From: Limnomonas spitsbergensis
Lineage: Eukaryota; Chlorophyta; Chlorophyceae; Chlamydomonadales
Assembly (NCBI GenBank): GCA_037349105.1
Contig: JAYJMM010000106.1
Coordinates: 2,294,001-2,358,000 of the forward strand
Reading direction: 5' to 3'
Length of the DNA stretch: 64,000 bases
Shown: piece by piece, positions 31,898 through 43,500 of the stretch
Layout of the letters: each line of letters opens with the position of its first letter
How positions within the stretch are numbered: position 1 is the first letter of the stretch
Translations under genes and position numbers: made by a program
Notes under the pieces: generated by a model
Databases searched by the model: none
Seen by the model: the letters and a program-made list of their open reading frames with translations, nothing else
What the model was told of the DNA's origin: nothing

Positions 31898-32890
31898 CAG
31901 ACTGTGGAAGTTCCGAGGGGGGGGGTCCTCGACTCCTCGGAGAAAAGGCCGCACGTGTGTCTTCTAAACCCTGCGGAAGAGTTCCACATACCCCGTTTCT
32001 GTACGACAGGGCCTGTGGGCTGTCAATCAGAAACGGGCTGTCAGCAATCGGAACGATTGCACTTCCCGGTGTTAGGGAGCGAGCGACTTCATAGCTGGAA
32101 CCTGAAAGAAGTGTCGTACGAGCAACCGTGCTTTGTGCACGACGACATAGGTGACGATCCTCAAACAGCATCAACCTATCATGGAAATCGCTTTCGATGA
32201 GAACCGGTCTCACGCGCCGGAGAACCCTCCGCCTAGAATCTAGATGCATCCCGGAAGTAGTCAAGGCGCCGCCCTGCTAACCATCCGAGTGTGGGTAGCA
32301 GGGCGACGCCTTGACCTATCGAATGGGTAACAGCACGGTCCTCCATTTTCTGTGTGCCAGGCCGTCTTCCGTGGTTCCGTTACAATTTAGTCCCCCTTGG
32401 TGATATCAGAAACCAATACTATGTAGCTTGTCATTGACTCTCCGGCCTAGATACGTTGCCGTAGTTCGTCGTGACTTGTTCCGGACTTTTAGAATTCCTC
32501 TTAATAAACCTTAAGAACTACTTATTTGTTGTTCCAAACCACATTAGATTCCGGTAAGGCCTATCTACCGGTACTAGGATGGTATTCCATCCCTACCCTG
32601 TTTACAATTTCGTATTAATTTTGCAGCGCATGCTCGCTTTTGGAAGTCAACACCTCGCTAGGCTATTGAGCAGTATTTCGACACGCTTAATCGTCCATTC
32701 ATTCATTCAAGACCCAATCAGGTACACATTATACGGAATACGGTAGTGCGATTACTGCGATACGATACGGGACTTTGGCCCGATACGGGGGATTCAATAG
32801 TGCGGATTTCCAGTGAAAGTGTGGATTTCCAGTCAGTTCACCTTTGTGGGCCGTATCGATACGATTTTTTTGTGAATACATAACAGAACC
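31898..32890. other. Region after the duplication, no gene seen
   Basis: At 32018-32037 GGCTGTCAATCAGAAACGGG is the inverse of sequence near 31082-31101. The remainder is AT-rich and featureless apart from the palindrome at 32261-32314. Confidence 0.4.
32261..32314. repeat. Palindrome made of a tRNA-Ser fragment
   Basis: TCAAGGCGCCGCCCTGCTA (32261-32279) and TAGCAGGGCGACGCCTTGA (32296-32314) form a 19-bp stem with one mismatch. The arm resembles the D/anticodon part of the tRNA at 30940-30960 (TTAAGGCGTCGCCCTGCTA). Confidence 0.75.
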
Positions 32891-33480
32891 CCTGCATACA
32901 TGGCAGCTATCAAGCACACATGGCAGATCCCATGCCTGCAATTATGCCAGATCCCATGCACACATGGCAGGTCTCAAGCACGCATAGCAGATCCCTTGCA
33001 CATGTGACAGGTCCCATGCTCACATGGCAGGTCCCATGCACAAATGGCAGATCCCATGCACACATGACAAATCCCATGCTCACATGGCAGTTCCCATGCT
33101 CACATGGCAGGCCCTATGTTTGCATGGCAGGTCTCATGCACACATGACAGGTCCCATGCCCGCATGGCAGATCCGATGCTCACATGGCAGGCCCCATGCC
33201 CACATGACAGGTCCCATTAGTCCCATGCACACATGGCAGGTCCCATGCACACATGGCAGATCCCATGCACACATGACAGGTCTCATGCTCACATGGCAGG
33301 TCCCATGCACATATGGCAGGCCCCATGCTCACATGGAAGGCCCCATGTTTGTTTGGCAGGTCTCATGCACACATGACAGGTCCCATGCTCATATGACAGG
33401 TCCCATGCACACATGGCATGTCTCATACACACATGGCAGGTCATATACACACATAGCAGGTCCCATGCACACATGGCCGT
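32890..33480. repeat. 20-bp minisatellite, ATGCACACATGGCAGGTCCC type
   Basis: About 28 copies with CACA/CTCA and GGCAGG/GACAGG variants. Frames rotate through the repeat, giving long spurious ORFs on both strands. Confidence 0.9.
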
Positions 33481-34470
33481 TCCCTTGCACAAATTGGACA
33501 TCCCTTGCACAAATGGCACATCCATTGCACAAATGGGACATCCATTGCACAAATGGCACATCCCTTGCGCAAATGGCACATCCCTTGCACAAATGGCACA
33601 TCCGTTGCACAAATGGCACATCCCTTGCACAAATGGCAGATCCCTTGCATAAATGGCAGATCCCTGCATGCACAAATGGCACATCCATTGCACAAATGGC
33701 ACATACACTCATTGCACAAATGGCACATCCATTGCACAAATGGCAGATCCCTTGCACAAATGGGACATCCCTTGCACAAATGGCATATCCCTGCACAAAT
33801 GGCAGATACCTTGCACAAATGGCAGATCCCTGCACAAAATGGGACATCCCTTGCACAAATTTGCACATCCCTTGCACAAATGGCACATCCCTGCACAAAA
33901 TGGGACATCCCTTGCACAAATGGGGCATCCATTGCACAAATAGCACATCCCTGCACAAATGGGACACCCCTTGCACAAATTTGCACATCCCTTGCACAAA
34001 TGGGACATCCTTGCACAAATGGCACATCCATTGCACAAATGGGGCATCCCTTGCACAAATGGCACATCCATTGCACAAATGGGACATCCCTTGCACACAT
34101 GACAGATCCCTAGCACAAATGGCACATCCTTGCACAAATGGCACATCCTTGCACAAATGGCAGATCCCTGCACAAATGGCAGGTCCTTGCACAAATGGCA
34201 CATCCATTGCACAAATGGCAGATCCCTTGCACAAATGGGACATCCCTTGCACAAATGGCACATCCCTGCACAAATGGCACATCCCTGCACAAATGGGACA
34301 TCCCTTGCACACAAGGGACATCCCTTGCACAAATGGCTTATCCTTGCACAAATGGCAAATCACTGGCACAAATGGCACATCCCTTGCACAAATGGCACAT
34401 CCCTTGCACAAATGGCACATCCTTTGCACAAATCCAAATGGCAGATCCCTTGCAGTGCAAGGCTTAGTTG
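33481..34470. repeat. 20-bp minisatellite, TTGCACAAATGGCACATCCC type
   Basis: About 48 copies, some one base shorter (CCTGCACAAATGG). It follows the related 20-bp family at 32890-33480 with an abrupt switch near 33480. Confidence 0.9.
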
Positions 34471-34729
34471 CACACATGGTATACGTCATGGTATATGTCA
34501 TTTGACTTGTTTCATTACCCTGCTGCCAGGAAAATCCAGAATGCTTCTCATTATCTAGATACCGGTATATTCTGACAATTTTATTTCGTTACGACTGCGC
34601 GGCTGTTGGCAGAGGATTCCGCTGCGGCTGCCTCGTCGTCACCTGCTGCAATGCCCATGCCGAATTGCTGTTGGCCCTGGCTGCTTATCGCGGGCCAGCG
34701 CGCCGATGTAAAATCCTGCCCTAATAGCT

Positions 34730-34940
34730 CTTCATGTCAGAATCGCCCGGCTGCTGCTGGCTGCTGCTCTCCAAGTCAGAAGAGCTGCCGGCTGCTGCTG
34801 GCTGCTGCTCTCCAAGTCAGAAGAGCTGCCGGCTGCTGCCTGGCTGCTGCTCTCTAAGTCAGATAAGCTGCTGGCTGCTGCTCTCCAAGTCAGAAGAGCT
34901 GCCGGCTGCTGCTCTCCATGTCAGAAGAGCTGCCGGCTGG
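34730..34940. repeat. 35-38-bp tandem repeat
   Basis: GCTGCTGGCTGCTGCTCTCC then AAGTCAGAAGAGCTGCCG, about five copies. Confidence 0.85.
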
Positions 34941-35130
34941 ATTGCCAATGCCAAGCTCCCCCTTCGCTGCCTGCCAGAGGCTTGAGGATTGCCGCAACCG
35001 GATGATGATCTGAGAGATCCGATCCGGTGGGTAGCACCTCGCTGGTCTCCACCTGCCGCCACAGGGTACGGTGCACCGTGATGTGCTGAACGCGAGACCG
35101 ACCAGTAGCCGCTAGAAAGGTTACGGTACC

Positions 35131-37604
35131 TTGATCTCCCTTTCGGCCTGTGAGCAGCAGCATCCCAGTGGCTACTGCCGAGTTGAGAAACATCGGAGCA
35201 TGCGACTTCAGCATCTTGGGCGGCTCAACGCGGAGCATCCGGTGCTTGTGCAGCTCAGGTGCATGCTGGACGGCATAAGCATGCTCCGCACGCAGGTGCA
35301 TGCTGGACGGCATAAGCATGCTCCGCACGCAGGTGCATGCTGGACATAAGCATGCTCCGCACTCAGGTGCATGCTGGACATAAGCATGCTCCGCACGCAG
35401 GTGCATGCTGGACGGCATAAGCATGCTCCGCACGCAGGTGCATGCTGGACATAAGCATGCTCCGCACGCAGGTGCATGCTGGACATAAGCATGCTCCGCA
35501 CTCAGGTGCATGCTGGACATAAGCATGCTCCGCACGCAGGTGCATGCTGGACGGCATAAGCATGCTCCGCACTCAGGTGCATGCTGGACATAAGCATGCT
35601 CCGCACGCAGGTGCATGCTGGACGGCATAAGCATGCTCCGCACGCAGGTGCATGCTGGACGGCATAAGCATGCTCCGCACTCAGGTGCATGCTGGACATA
35701 AGCATGCTCCGCACGCAGGTGCATGCTGGACGGCATAAGCATGCTCCGCACTCAGGTGCATGCTGGACATAAGCATGCTCCGCACTCAGGTGCATGCTGG
35801 ACGGCATAAGCATGCTCCGCACTCAGGTGCATGCTGGACGGCATAAGCATGCTCCGCACTCAGGTGCATGCTGGACGGCATAAGCATGCTCCGCACTCAG
35901 GTGCATGCTGGACGGCATAAGCATGCTCCGCACGCAGGTGCATGCTGGACGGCATAAGCATGCTCCGCACTCAGGTGCATGCTGGACATAAGCATGCTCC
36001 GCACGCAGGTGCATGCTGGACGGCATAAGCATGCTCCGCACTCAGGTGCATGCTGGACATAAGCATGCTCCGCACGCAGGTGCATGCTGGACGGCATAAG
36101 CATGCTCCGCACTCAGGTGCATGCTGGACGGCATAAGCATGCTCCGCACGCAGGTGCATGCTGGACGGCATAAGCATGCTCCGCACCCAGGTGCATGCTG
36201 GACATAAGCATGCTCCGCACGCAGGTGCATGCTGGACATAAGCATGCTCCGCACCCAGGTGCATGCTGGACATAAGCATGCTCCGCACGCAGGTGCATGC
36301 TGGACGGCATAAGCATGCTCCGCATGCAAGTGCATGCTGGACGGCATAAGCATGCTCCGCATGGAAGTGCATGCTGGACGGCATAAGCATGCTCCGTACG
36401 CAGGTGCATGCTGGACGGCATAAGCATGCTCCGCATGCAAGTGCATGCTGGACATAAGCATGCTCCGCACGCAGGTGCATGCTGGACGGCATAAGCATGC
36501 TCCGCATGCAAGTGCATGCTGGACATAAGCATGCTCCGCACGCAGGTGCATGCTGGACGGCATAAGCATGCTCCGCACGCAGGTGCATGCTGGACGGCAT
36601 AAGCATGCTCCGCATGCAAGTGCATGCTGGACATAAGCATGCTCCGCACGCAGGTGCATGCTGGACGGCATAAGCATGCTCCGCACGCAGGTGCATGCTG
36701 GACGGCATAAGCATGCTCCGCATGCAAGTGCATGCTGGACATAAGCATGCTCCGCACGCAGGTGCATGCTGGACGGCATAAGCATGCTCCGCACGCAGGT
36801 GCATGCTGGACATAAGCATGCTCCGCACGCAGGTGCATGCTGGACGGCATAAGCATGCTCCGCACCCAGGTGCATGCTGGACATAAGCATGCTCCGCACG
36901 CAGGTGCATGCTGGACATAAGCATGCTCCGCACCCAGGTGCATGCTGGACATAAGCATGCTCCGCACGCAGGTGCATGCTGGACGGCATAAGCATGCTCC
37001 GCATGCAAGTGCATGCTGGACATAAGCATGCACCGCACGCAGGTGCATGCTGGACGGCATAAGCATGCTCCGCACTCAGGTGCATGCTGGACATAAGCAT
37101 GCTCCGCACGCAGGTGCATGCTGGACGGCATAAGCATGCTCCGCATGCAAGTGCATGCTGGACATAAGCATGCTCCGCACGCAGGTGCATGCTGGACGGC
37201 ATAAGCATGCTCCGCCCGCAGGTGCATGCTGGACGGCATAAGCATGCTCCGCATGCAAGTGCATGCTGGACATAAGCATGCTCCGCACGCAGGTGCATGC
37301 TGGACGGCATAAGCATGCTCCGCACTCAGGTGCATGCTGGACATAAGCATGCTCCGCACCGCCGTCCGCAAGCTTGCTGCCATGCCAAACATCTGCATTG
37401 AAGTCCCTTGCCCAGATGCAGGTGCCGCCCTTGGTAAGCTGCTCCGTATGTTGCTGCAGCTCCTCTAGGCATCAAGATTCTGCCCTACCGAGGGCAAGTA
37501 TAAACAAGCCAGGAAGATCATTTCCAGGCTGCTGAAGTGCCCTCCACTGCACTCCAGCCAGGCCAATCCCCAACGACTAGAGGTGCTGTGCAAACTGCAA
37601 AGCG
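35131..37604 (+). CDS. Unrecognised gene whose intron is a tandem array
   Basis: An exon ending at 35258 (LGRLNAEHPVLVQL plus AG) and another from 37330 (MLDISMLRTAVRKLAAMPNI, then CIEVPCPDAGAAL) join in frame as CTC AG|G TGC ATG if the 2071-bp array 35259-37329 is removed as a GT-AG intron. Reading continues as GKLLRMLLQLL, meets TAG at 37466-37468, and stays coding-like in the same frame (YKQARKIISRLLKCPPLHSS, LEVLCKLQS) to a GTAAG donor at 37605. A 35-nt GT-AG intron (37434-37468) would remove the stop but shift the frame. The helical Leu-rich segment resembles PCI/TPR-type proteins only vaguely. Upstream and downstream exons are not identified. Confidence 0.4.
35259..37329. repeat. 34/37-bp minisatellite, about 58 copies, acting as intron
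   Basis: The unit is GTGCATGCTGGAC, optional GGC, ATAAGCATGCTCCGCACGCAG. The first unit starts at a GT after CAG and the last is preceded by CAG. Each unit boundary reads CAG|GTGCATG, a potential acceptor and donor at once. All three minus-strand frames are open, producing false repeat proteins up to 475 residues. Confidence 0.9.
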
Positions 37605-38729
37605 GTAAGATTTGGGAGGCCACCACAAAGGCTACACCCTGTCTTTCCCCCACCTCTGCCCAAAATGAGACTGTGGGGGTGGGTGCGCCCTGGACTGCAG
37701 CTCTGATGTCAGAGCCGCACAAGCTGTTGCAGCTGAGGGTGGCTAACCTGAAACTGCCACGGCATGCTTCGGCCCCCCATTTTAGGACAAAATAAATATG
37801 TTATCACCCACTGACAACTCTGTTGAATTGCGATGGCTGTGGAGGCGGAGTGGCTGCAGCATGGCATGAGCTCCTGTGTAATATACGCACAGGTGCTTGT
37901 GGCCGTGCCGCAGGTCCACATTCTCTGATTTACCCCTGCCCTGTTAAATTCGCGATGGCAAAGAAAATATCCCGCTTCCAGATTGCTGCTAAAAAGAAGC
38001 AAGGATGTCTCTGCGGCCAGGGGTACCATAGCCAAAACATGCTTATGTAGCGAAAGTGTTCAGACACCAGCCCTAGGATTGCTGATATAGGAAGTGACTG
38101 AGGTATAAGTGCGTTCTCCTGAAGCTGGGTACATTGGTGACTTGGGCTGCTCATGGTTAAGCTGATCCATAGGGCCTTGTTTGCTGTGTTGCACTCCAGC
38201 CTGGCATGGAAAGCAGATTGCATCATGTTTGGTTTACAGGCGAAAACGAGTCCAGCTACTCAAGAAACTGTGATATTGTACCGTCATATTGTCAACCAAA
38301 CAGTTTCGAATTACGATATGGGTCAATGAATTATAACCATTTCAGGATTGAACTGCAGACAAGCGTTTCTATCAGTCAGGGATAGGTTCTGCTTCAATGT
38401 TGACCTAAAAACGATGAAGCAAGAAATTTAATACACATTATTTCTTGATGTAGTAAAAACAAACAAGAGTCAAACCACATGTCGCTTGTATGCAAGCCAA
38501 GCTCCAGGCTTGTCCTAAATATATCAAGGCCATGTACAAATATACCACCCATGCACAAAGCGGTCATGTCAGAGTCAAAGAAGTCAGCCAGTCAATAGGT
38601 CAAGGTACCATGCTGAACACAGCAAGGCTAGTTTCGAACAGGTAGCCCCCGGTTTCGATGTCATCGAGGTCAAGTAATGAAATGAAAACAGGCAGTTAAA
38701 TTAGCAGTATATTTGCGCAGTCACGCAGA
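37605..38729. other. No gene assigned
   Basis: Intron or intergenic DNA between the array-bearing gene and histone H1. Short frames near 37823-38050 and 37930-38226 lack support. The last part should hold the H1 3' untranslated region. Confidence 0.4.
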
Positions 38730-39905
38730 TCATGCGGTGGCAGGCTTGGCGGCCTTCGCTGCCTTGGGCTTCTTTGCCTTCACGGTCTTGGGCTTTGCTG
38801 CCTTGGGGGCCTTGGGCTTCATGGCCTTGACTTTCTTGATGCCAGCGGGCTTCTTGGTTGTCACAGCCTTGACTGCATGGCAACAAAATGTGAGAGATTT
38901 CAGAGGCAGCAGGACAGGAAGCTTTGTGAAGCATGGAGGCAGGTAATCAAACGCCATAGAGCCCTTGCAACAAGCGCTCAGGCAAATCAAGCCACCAGTC
39001 ATGGTAAGGAACTTGAGAGCATGCATTCAGGAGAGCAGAATACATGCAAGCTAGAAGTGGAAAGGAACTTATGGTCAGGACAAGCCTGTAGACTCCACTC
39101 ACCGGTCTTGGGCTTTGCAGCAGCAGTAGCAGGCTTCTTGGCAGCGGCAGCCTTGGGCTTGGCCGTCGACACCTTCTTCTCACCCTCAGCCTTGGGCTTC
39201 TTGGCCTTGACGACCTTCTTCGCGGCTACAGTAGGAAACATCCATTGTCAGAGAGGCCTCGTGAATTTCAGATATTAGGTATCGAAGGGAAGTCTGAAGG
39301 GCATCGAAAGAGGATGACTGGAAATGGGGTGAGATGCAAATCGGTATATCGCTGATGAAAATTACATGCTCTCACCCTTGGGCTTCACAGCCTTGACCTT
39401 CTTGGCCTTCACGACCTTCTTCTCCTTCTTGAGCGCCTCTCCGAGCTTGAATGATGCCTTCACCTGAGAATGAAGAGGGGCCACGAAAACGTGAGAGGTG
39501 GATTTTGCCCTGTCGAATCGAAACCAGGATGGCAAGCTGTATTGGGACAACGAGTCAAATACTGCAGGGACGGTTTGGTATGCCCGGTGACATTGCTCGA
39601 TATGAGTCAACCTCGTACTGGGTCCGAAACCTTACCTTGACGAGCTTGCCGGACTTGACCATAGCCTTGCACGCCATAGACAGACGCTTCCCCCAACCAG
39701 GGCCGAGGCTCTTGGTAATGCCCTTGGCCTCGATTGACTTCTTGATGGCAGCAACAGAAGAGCCGCTGCGCTCCTTCAGGGTCACGATCGCCTCCTTGAT
39801 GAGAGCGACATAGGAGACACCGTTGGTGCTCTTGGGCTTTGATGCCTTGGGGGCCTTGGCCTTCTTCGCGACGGGGGAGACCACGGGTGCAGCAGTGTCA
39901 GACAT
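38730..39905 (-). CDS. Linker histone H1
   Basis: Four exons, 39905-39636, 39463-39376, 39225-39103 and 38872-38730, with matching phases encode 207 residues. Residues 1-28 are an Ala/Lys/Pro tail (AKKAKAPKASKPKS). The winged-helix H15 domain covers about 30-100 (SYVALIKEAIVTLKERSGSS, IKKSIEAKG, LSMACKAMVKSGKLVKV). The C-terminal half is a Lys/Ala/Pro tail with KPKA and AKKP repeats that neutralises linker DNA. H1 binds the nucleosome dyad and compacts chromatin in the nucleus. The start is the first Met of the conserved frame. The upstream side (39906-40502) is shared head to head with the phosphoglycerate mutase gene. Confidence 0.93.
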
Positions 39906-40157
39906 TTCGAAGATGTTGGGGATGGGTGTTGCTGAAAGTGTAACAGTTGTATTTAGATTTGTTCGCCGTGAGTTTGTAGAAATAGTGATACGAGTAGAGG
40001 TGGGCATGCCTTACGAAAGCGCGGGGTCTGCTGATCTGCATGTTCTGCTGATCCGAGGTAGTCAACGTATGTGTACTGCTACCGTTTTATTCCGAGTCTG
40101 GTGGCCGACAGGGTGGCCACCTAATTGTTGTCATGTTCATAGAATATGCTGGGGACC

Positions 40158-40257
40158 ATTTGGCCTGACTATCACTTGATAGTCTGATCTCTTGATAGTC
40201 AGGCCAAATTAGTATTACCCAGGGGACCCTGGCTAGTATTACCCAGGTGACCCTGGT
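40158..40257. promoter_or_regulatory. Perfect hairpin and direct repeats between divergent H1 and PGM genes
   Basis: ATTTGGCCTGACTATCA (40158-40174) and its exact complement (40193-40209) form a 17-bp stem; the loop repeats TGATAGTC. TAGTATTACCCAGG-GACCCTGG follows twice (40209-40257). Location in the shared upstream region suggests a regulatory or mobile-element origin; function unproven. Confidence 0.5.
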
Positions 40258-40502
40258 TTTCCTGGGACAGCCTCACCGTCCTGTTGATGTAATTGTCATT
40301 GCGCTACTGCAAATATAGTTGGTAAAGTGGCCTCTAGTAAGAAAACGCCTGAGCGTGGCTTGAGGAAAGCCCCTCCAAGTCATGAAAAATTCAACCATAT
40401 GCATTGTGTGGCCGTTCGAACCTCGAAACCGAAGATGCAAATAAAATGGGCCTTGCAACCCCCCCCTCAGGAAGATCGACCTCTGGAACCTATTTTATTA
40501 AT

Positions 40503-43500
40503 ATGATCTTGACAAAGTCAAATTCAGAAAAAGTAGTGCTGATTCTGGTGGACGGAATCGGTGATGTGTCCATTCCGGCATTTTGCGATCGGACGCCCCT
40601 TGAGGTGGCACACGTTCCCACACTCGATGCCATCGCTGGTGAGCAATACTGTCACCAAATATTTCCTGACGCACCTGTTTACATGGTTTCGATCCCGCTC
40701 TACAGTCGTAGGGCATTTGCTCTCAGCTAATTAATCAGAAATGAATACCACATCAAGCATAAGTACGCACCCGCTTTCACGTCATACTGCTGAGAGGAAT
40801 GCATGGCACCATGCGTCAATGCATGGGTCATGCACCAACCCAGATGCATGTGCCATGCGTCAATCCACGATGCAGCCCTGTGCGCGGCCGTGAGCTCTCA
40901 TGCAGATTATGCACCCATGCATATTGTACACCCAATCATACTGCATTCCCATACAAACTACGCACCCATGCATAGACAGCGTCCTTGCATATTGAGAACC
41001 CGCGCTTCTTAAGCACCCATGCACATCGAGAACCTTGCATATTGAACACCCATGCGTAGTGAGAACCCATGCAATTGGAACACCCAATCATACTGCTGTC
41101 CCGTACAAACTACGCACCCATGCATAGACAGCGCCCTTGCATATTGAGCACCCACGCTTCCTGAGCACCCATGCACATTGAGAACCCTTGCATATTGAAC
41201 ACCCATGCATACTGCACACCCATGCGTAGCCAGAACCCATGCATATTGAACACTCAATCATACTGCATTCCCATACAAACTACGCACCCATGCATAGACA
41301 GCACCCTTGCTTCTTGAGCACCCATGCACATTGAGAACTCATGCATATTGAACACTTAAGCAAGCTGCGCACCCATGCATATCAAACACCCAATCATAGT
41401 GCGCACCCATGCATATTGAACATCCATGCATACTGCGTTCCCTTGCAAACTGCGCACCCATGCATAGTGTGCACCCATGCATATTGAGCACCCACACGTC
41501 TTGAACACCAATTATTGCTTTGCACCCATCTGTTATTTTTCTCGTTGCTTAACTTAATATCTGCATGGTTGGATGGAACTGCTGCAGCTCTTGCTTCCAT
41601 CGTGCAAGGCTTGCTTTACCTGTCCAGCTCTCGATTTACTTGTCTAGCTTTTGCTTTTTGCGTTGTTGCATGCACGCATTGGGTATAACACGTGCACTAG
41701 TAGTGCGTGGGTCTTGGAATGCCCTAATCGGTGGATTGCGCTATCTTCAAATGTGCCATTACTATGGCCCCGGATTGGCTCCTAGCTTGCAATGCAGATG
41801 GCGTTCAACATGCTCTTAGCATCTGTCCAGCACTCAATGATCACTCTTCCTGCACTCAATGACCACTCTTCCGACACGCAATGATCACTATTCCATCACT
41901 CAACGATAACTCTTCTAGCACTCAATGATCACGCTGTGCATCTTTCAGCACTCAAGGATCACTCTTCCAGCAATCAAGTATCACTCTTCCAGCACTCAAT
42001 GATCACTCGTCTAGAACGTAATGATCACTCTTCCAGCACTCAATGATTACGCTGCACATCTTCCAGCACTGAATGATCACTCTGCACACCTTCCAGCACT
42101 CAATGATCACTCTTCCAGCGCTCGATGATCACTTTTCTAGCACTCTGAGTTGTGGCTGAGACACCCAATAACACGCTCCTGCCTGTATCCCTGCCCTGAT
42201 CGCAGCGGCTGGCCTCAAAAGTTTAAGCTGAGGCTGCCTGTTTCCCTGCCTTGATCGCAGCGGCTGGCCTCAAAAGTTTAAGCTGAGGCTGCCTGTTTCC
42301 CTGCCCTGGTCGCAGCGGCTGGCCTCAACGGCTTGATGGACCCGGTGGAGCCAGGGCTCGCTTGTGGCAGCGACACAGCGCACATGTCTATCTTTGGCTA
42401 CGACCCTCGCAAGTGGGTTAGGGTTTAAGGTTTGGGGATGAAGGTTTAGGGCTGGGACGCACATGTCCCTCTTTGGCCACGACCCTCGCAAGTGGGTTAA
42501 GGGTTTAGGGTGAAGGGTGAAGGGTTAAGGGTTTAGGTTGGAACGCACATGCCCCTCTTCAGCTACGACCCTCGCAAGTGGGTTTAGGGGTTGAGGGTTG
42601 AGGGTTTAGGTTGGCGCGCACGTGTCCCTCTGGCTACGACCCTCGCAAGTGGGTTAAGGGTTTAGGGTTAGGGTTTAGGGTGGGGCGCACATGACCCTCT
42701 TTGGCTACAACCCTCGCAAGTGGGTTATGGTTTAGGGTTTAGGTTGGGGCACACATGTCCCTCTTTGGCTATGACCCTCGTGAGTTGGTTAGGGTTGAGG
42801 GTTGAGGTTGGGGCACACATGTCCCTCTTTGGCGATAACCCTCGCGAGTTGGTTAGGGTTGAGGGTTGAGGTTGGGGCACGCATGTCCCTCTTTGGCTAT
42901 GACCCTCGCGAGTGGGTTAGGGTTTAGGGTTAAGGTTGGGGCACACATGTCCCTCTTTGGCTATGACCCTCGCGGGTGGGTTGGGGTTGAGGGTTGAGGT
43001 TGGGGCACACATGTCCCTCTTTGGCTATGACCCTCGCAAGTGGGTTAGGGTTGAGGGTTGAGGTTGGGGCACACATGTCCCTCTTTGGCTACGATCCTCG
43101 CAAGTGGGTGAAAGGTTTAGGGTTTAGGGTTAAGGGTGGGGCACACATGTCCCTCTTTGGCTACGCCCCTCGCGAGTGGGTTAATGGTTTAGGGTTTAGG
43201 GTGGGGCGCACATGTCCCTCTTTGGCTTCGCCCCTCGCAAGTGGGTTAAGGGTGTAGGGTTAAGGTTGGGGCCCACATGTGTCTCTTTGGCTACGACCTC
43301 GCCAGCTGGTGTTTGGTTTAGGTTTGGGCGTACATGTCTCTTTTACTAGGACCCTCACGAGTGGGCTAAGGGTTTAAGGTTAAGGGTTGGACGCACATAT
43401 CCCTCTTTTGCTATGACCTACGCAAGTGCCTTTAGGGTTTGAGATTAAGGTTGGGGTTGACATGTGTTTCTTTGGCTACGACCCTCGCCAGCAGGTGCTC

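Noticed and set aside
35921..37398. Long minus-strand repeat proteins (up to 475 residues) over the 34/37-bp array
   Set aside because: All three minus frames are open because the unit lacks stops on that strand. There is no codon bias, domain or consistent period in amino acids.
37384..37604. eIF3m or other PCI-domain assignment
   Set aside because: The Leu-rich segment and RLEVL wording are suggestive, but too short and too diverged to name the family.
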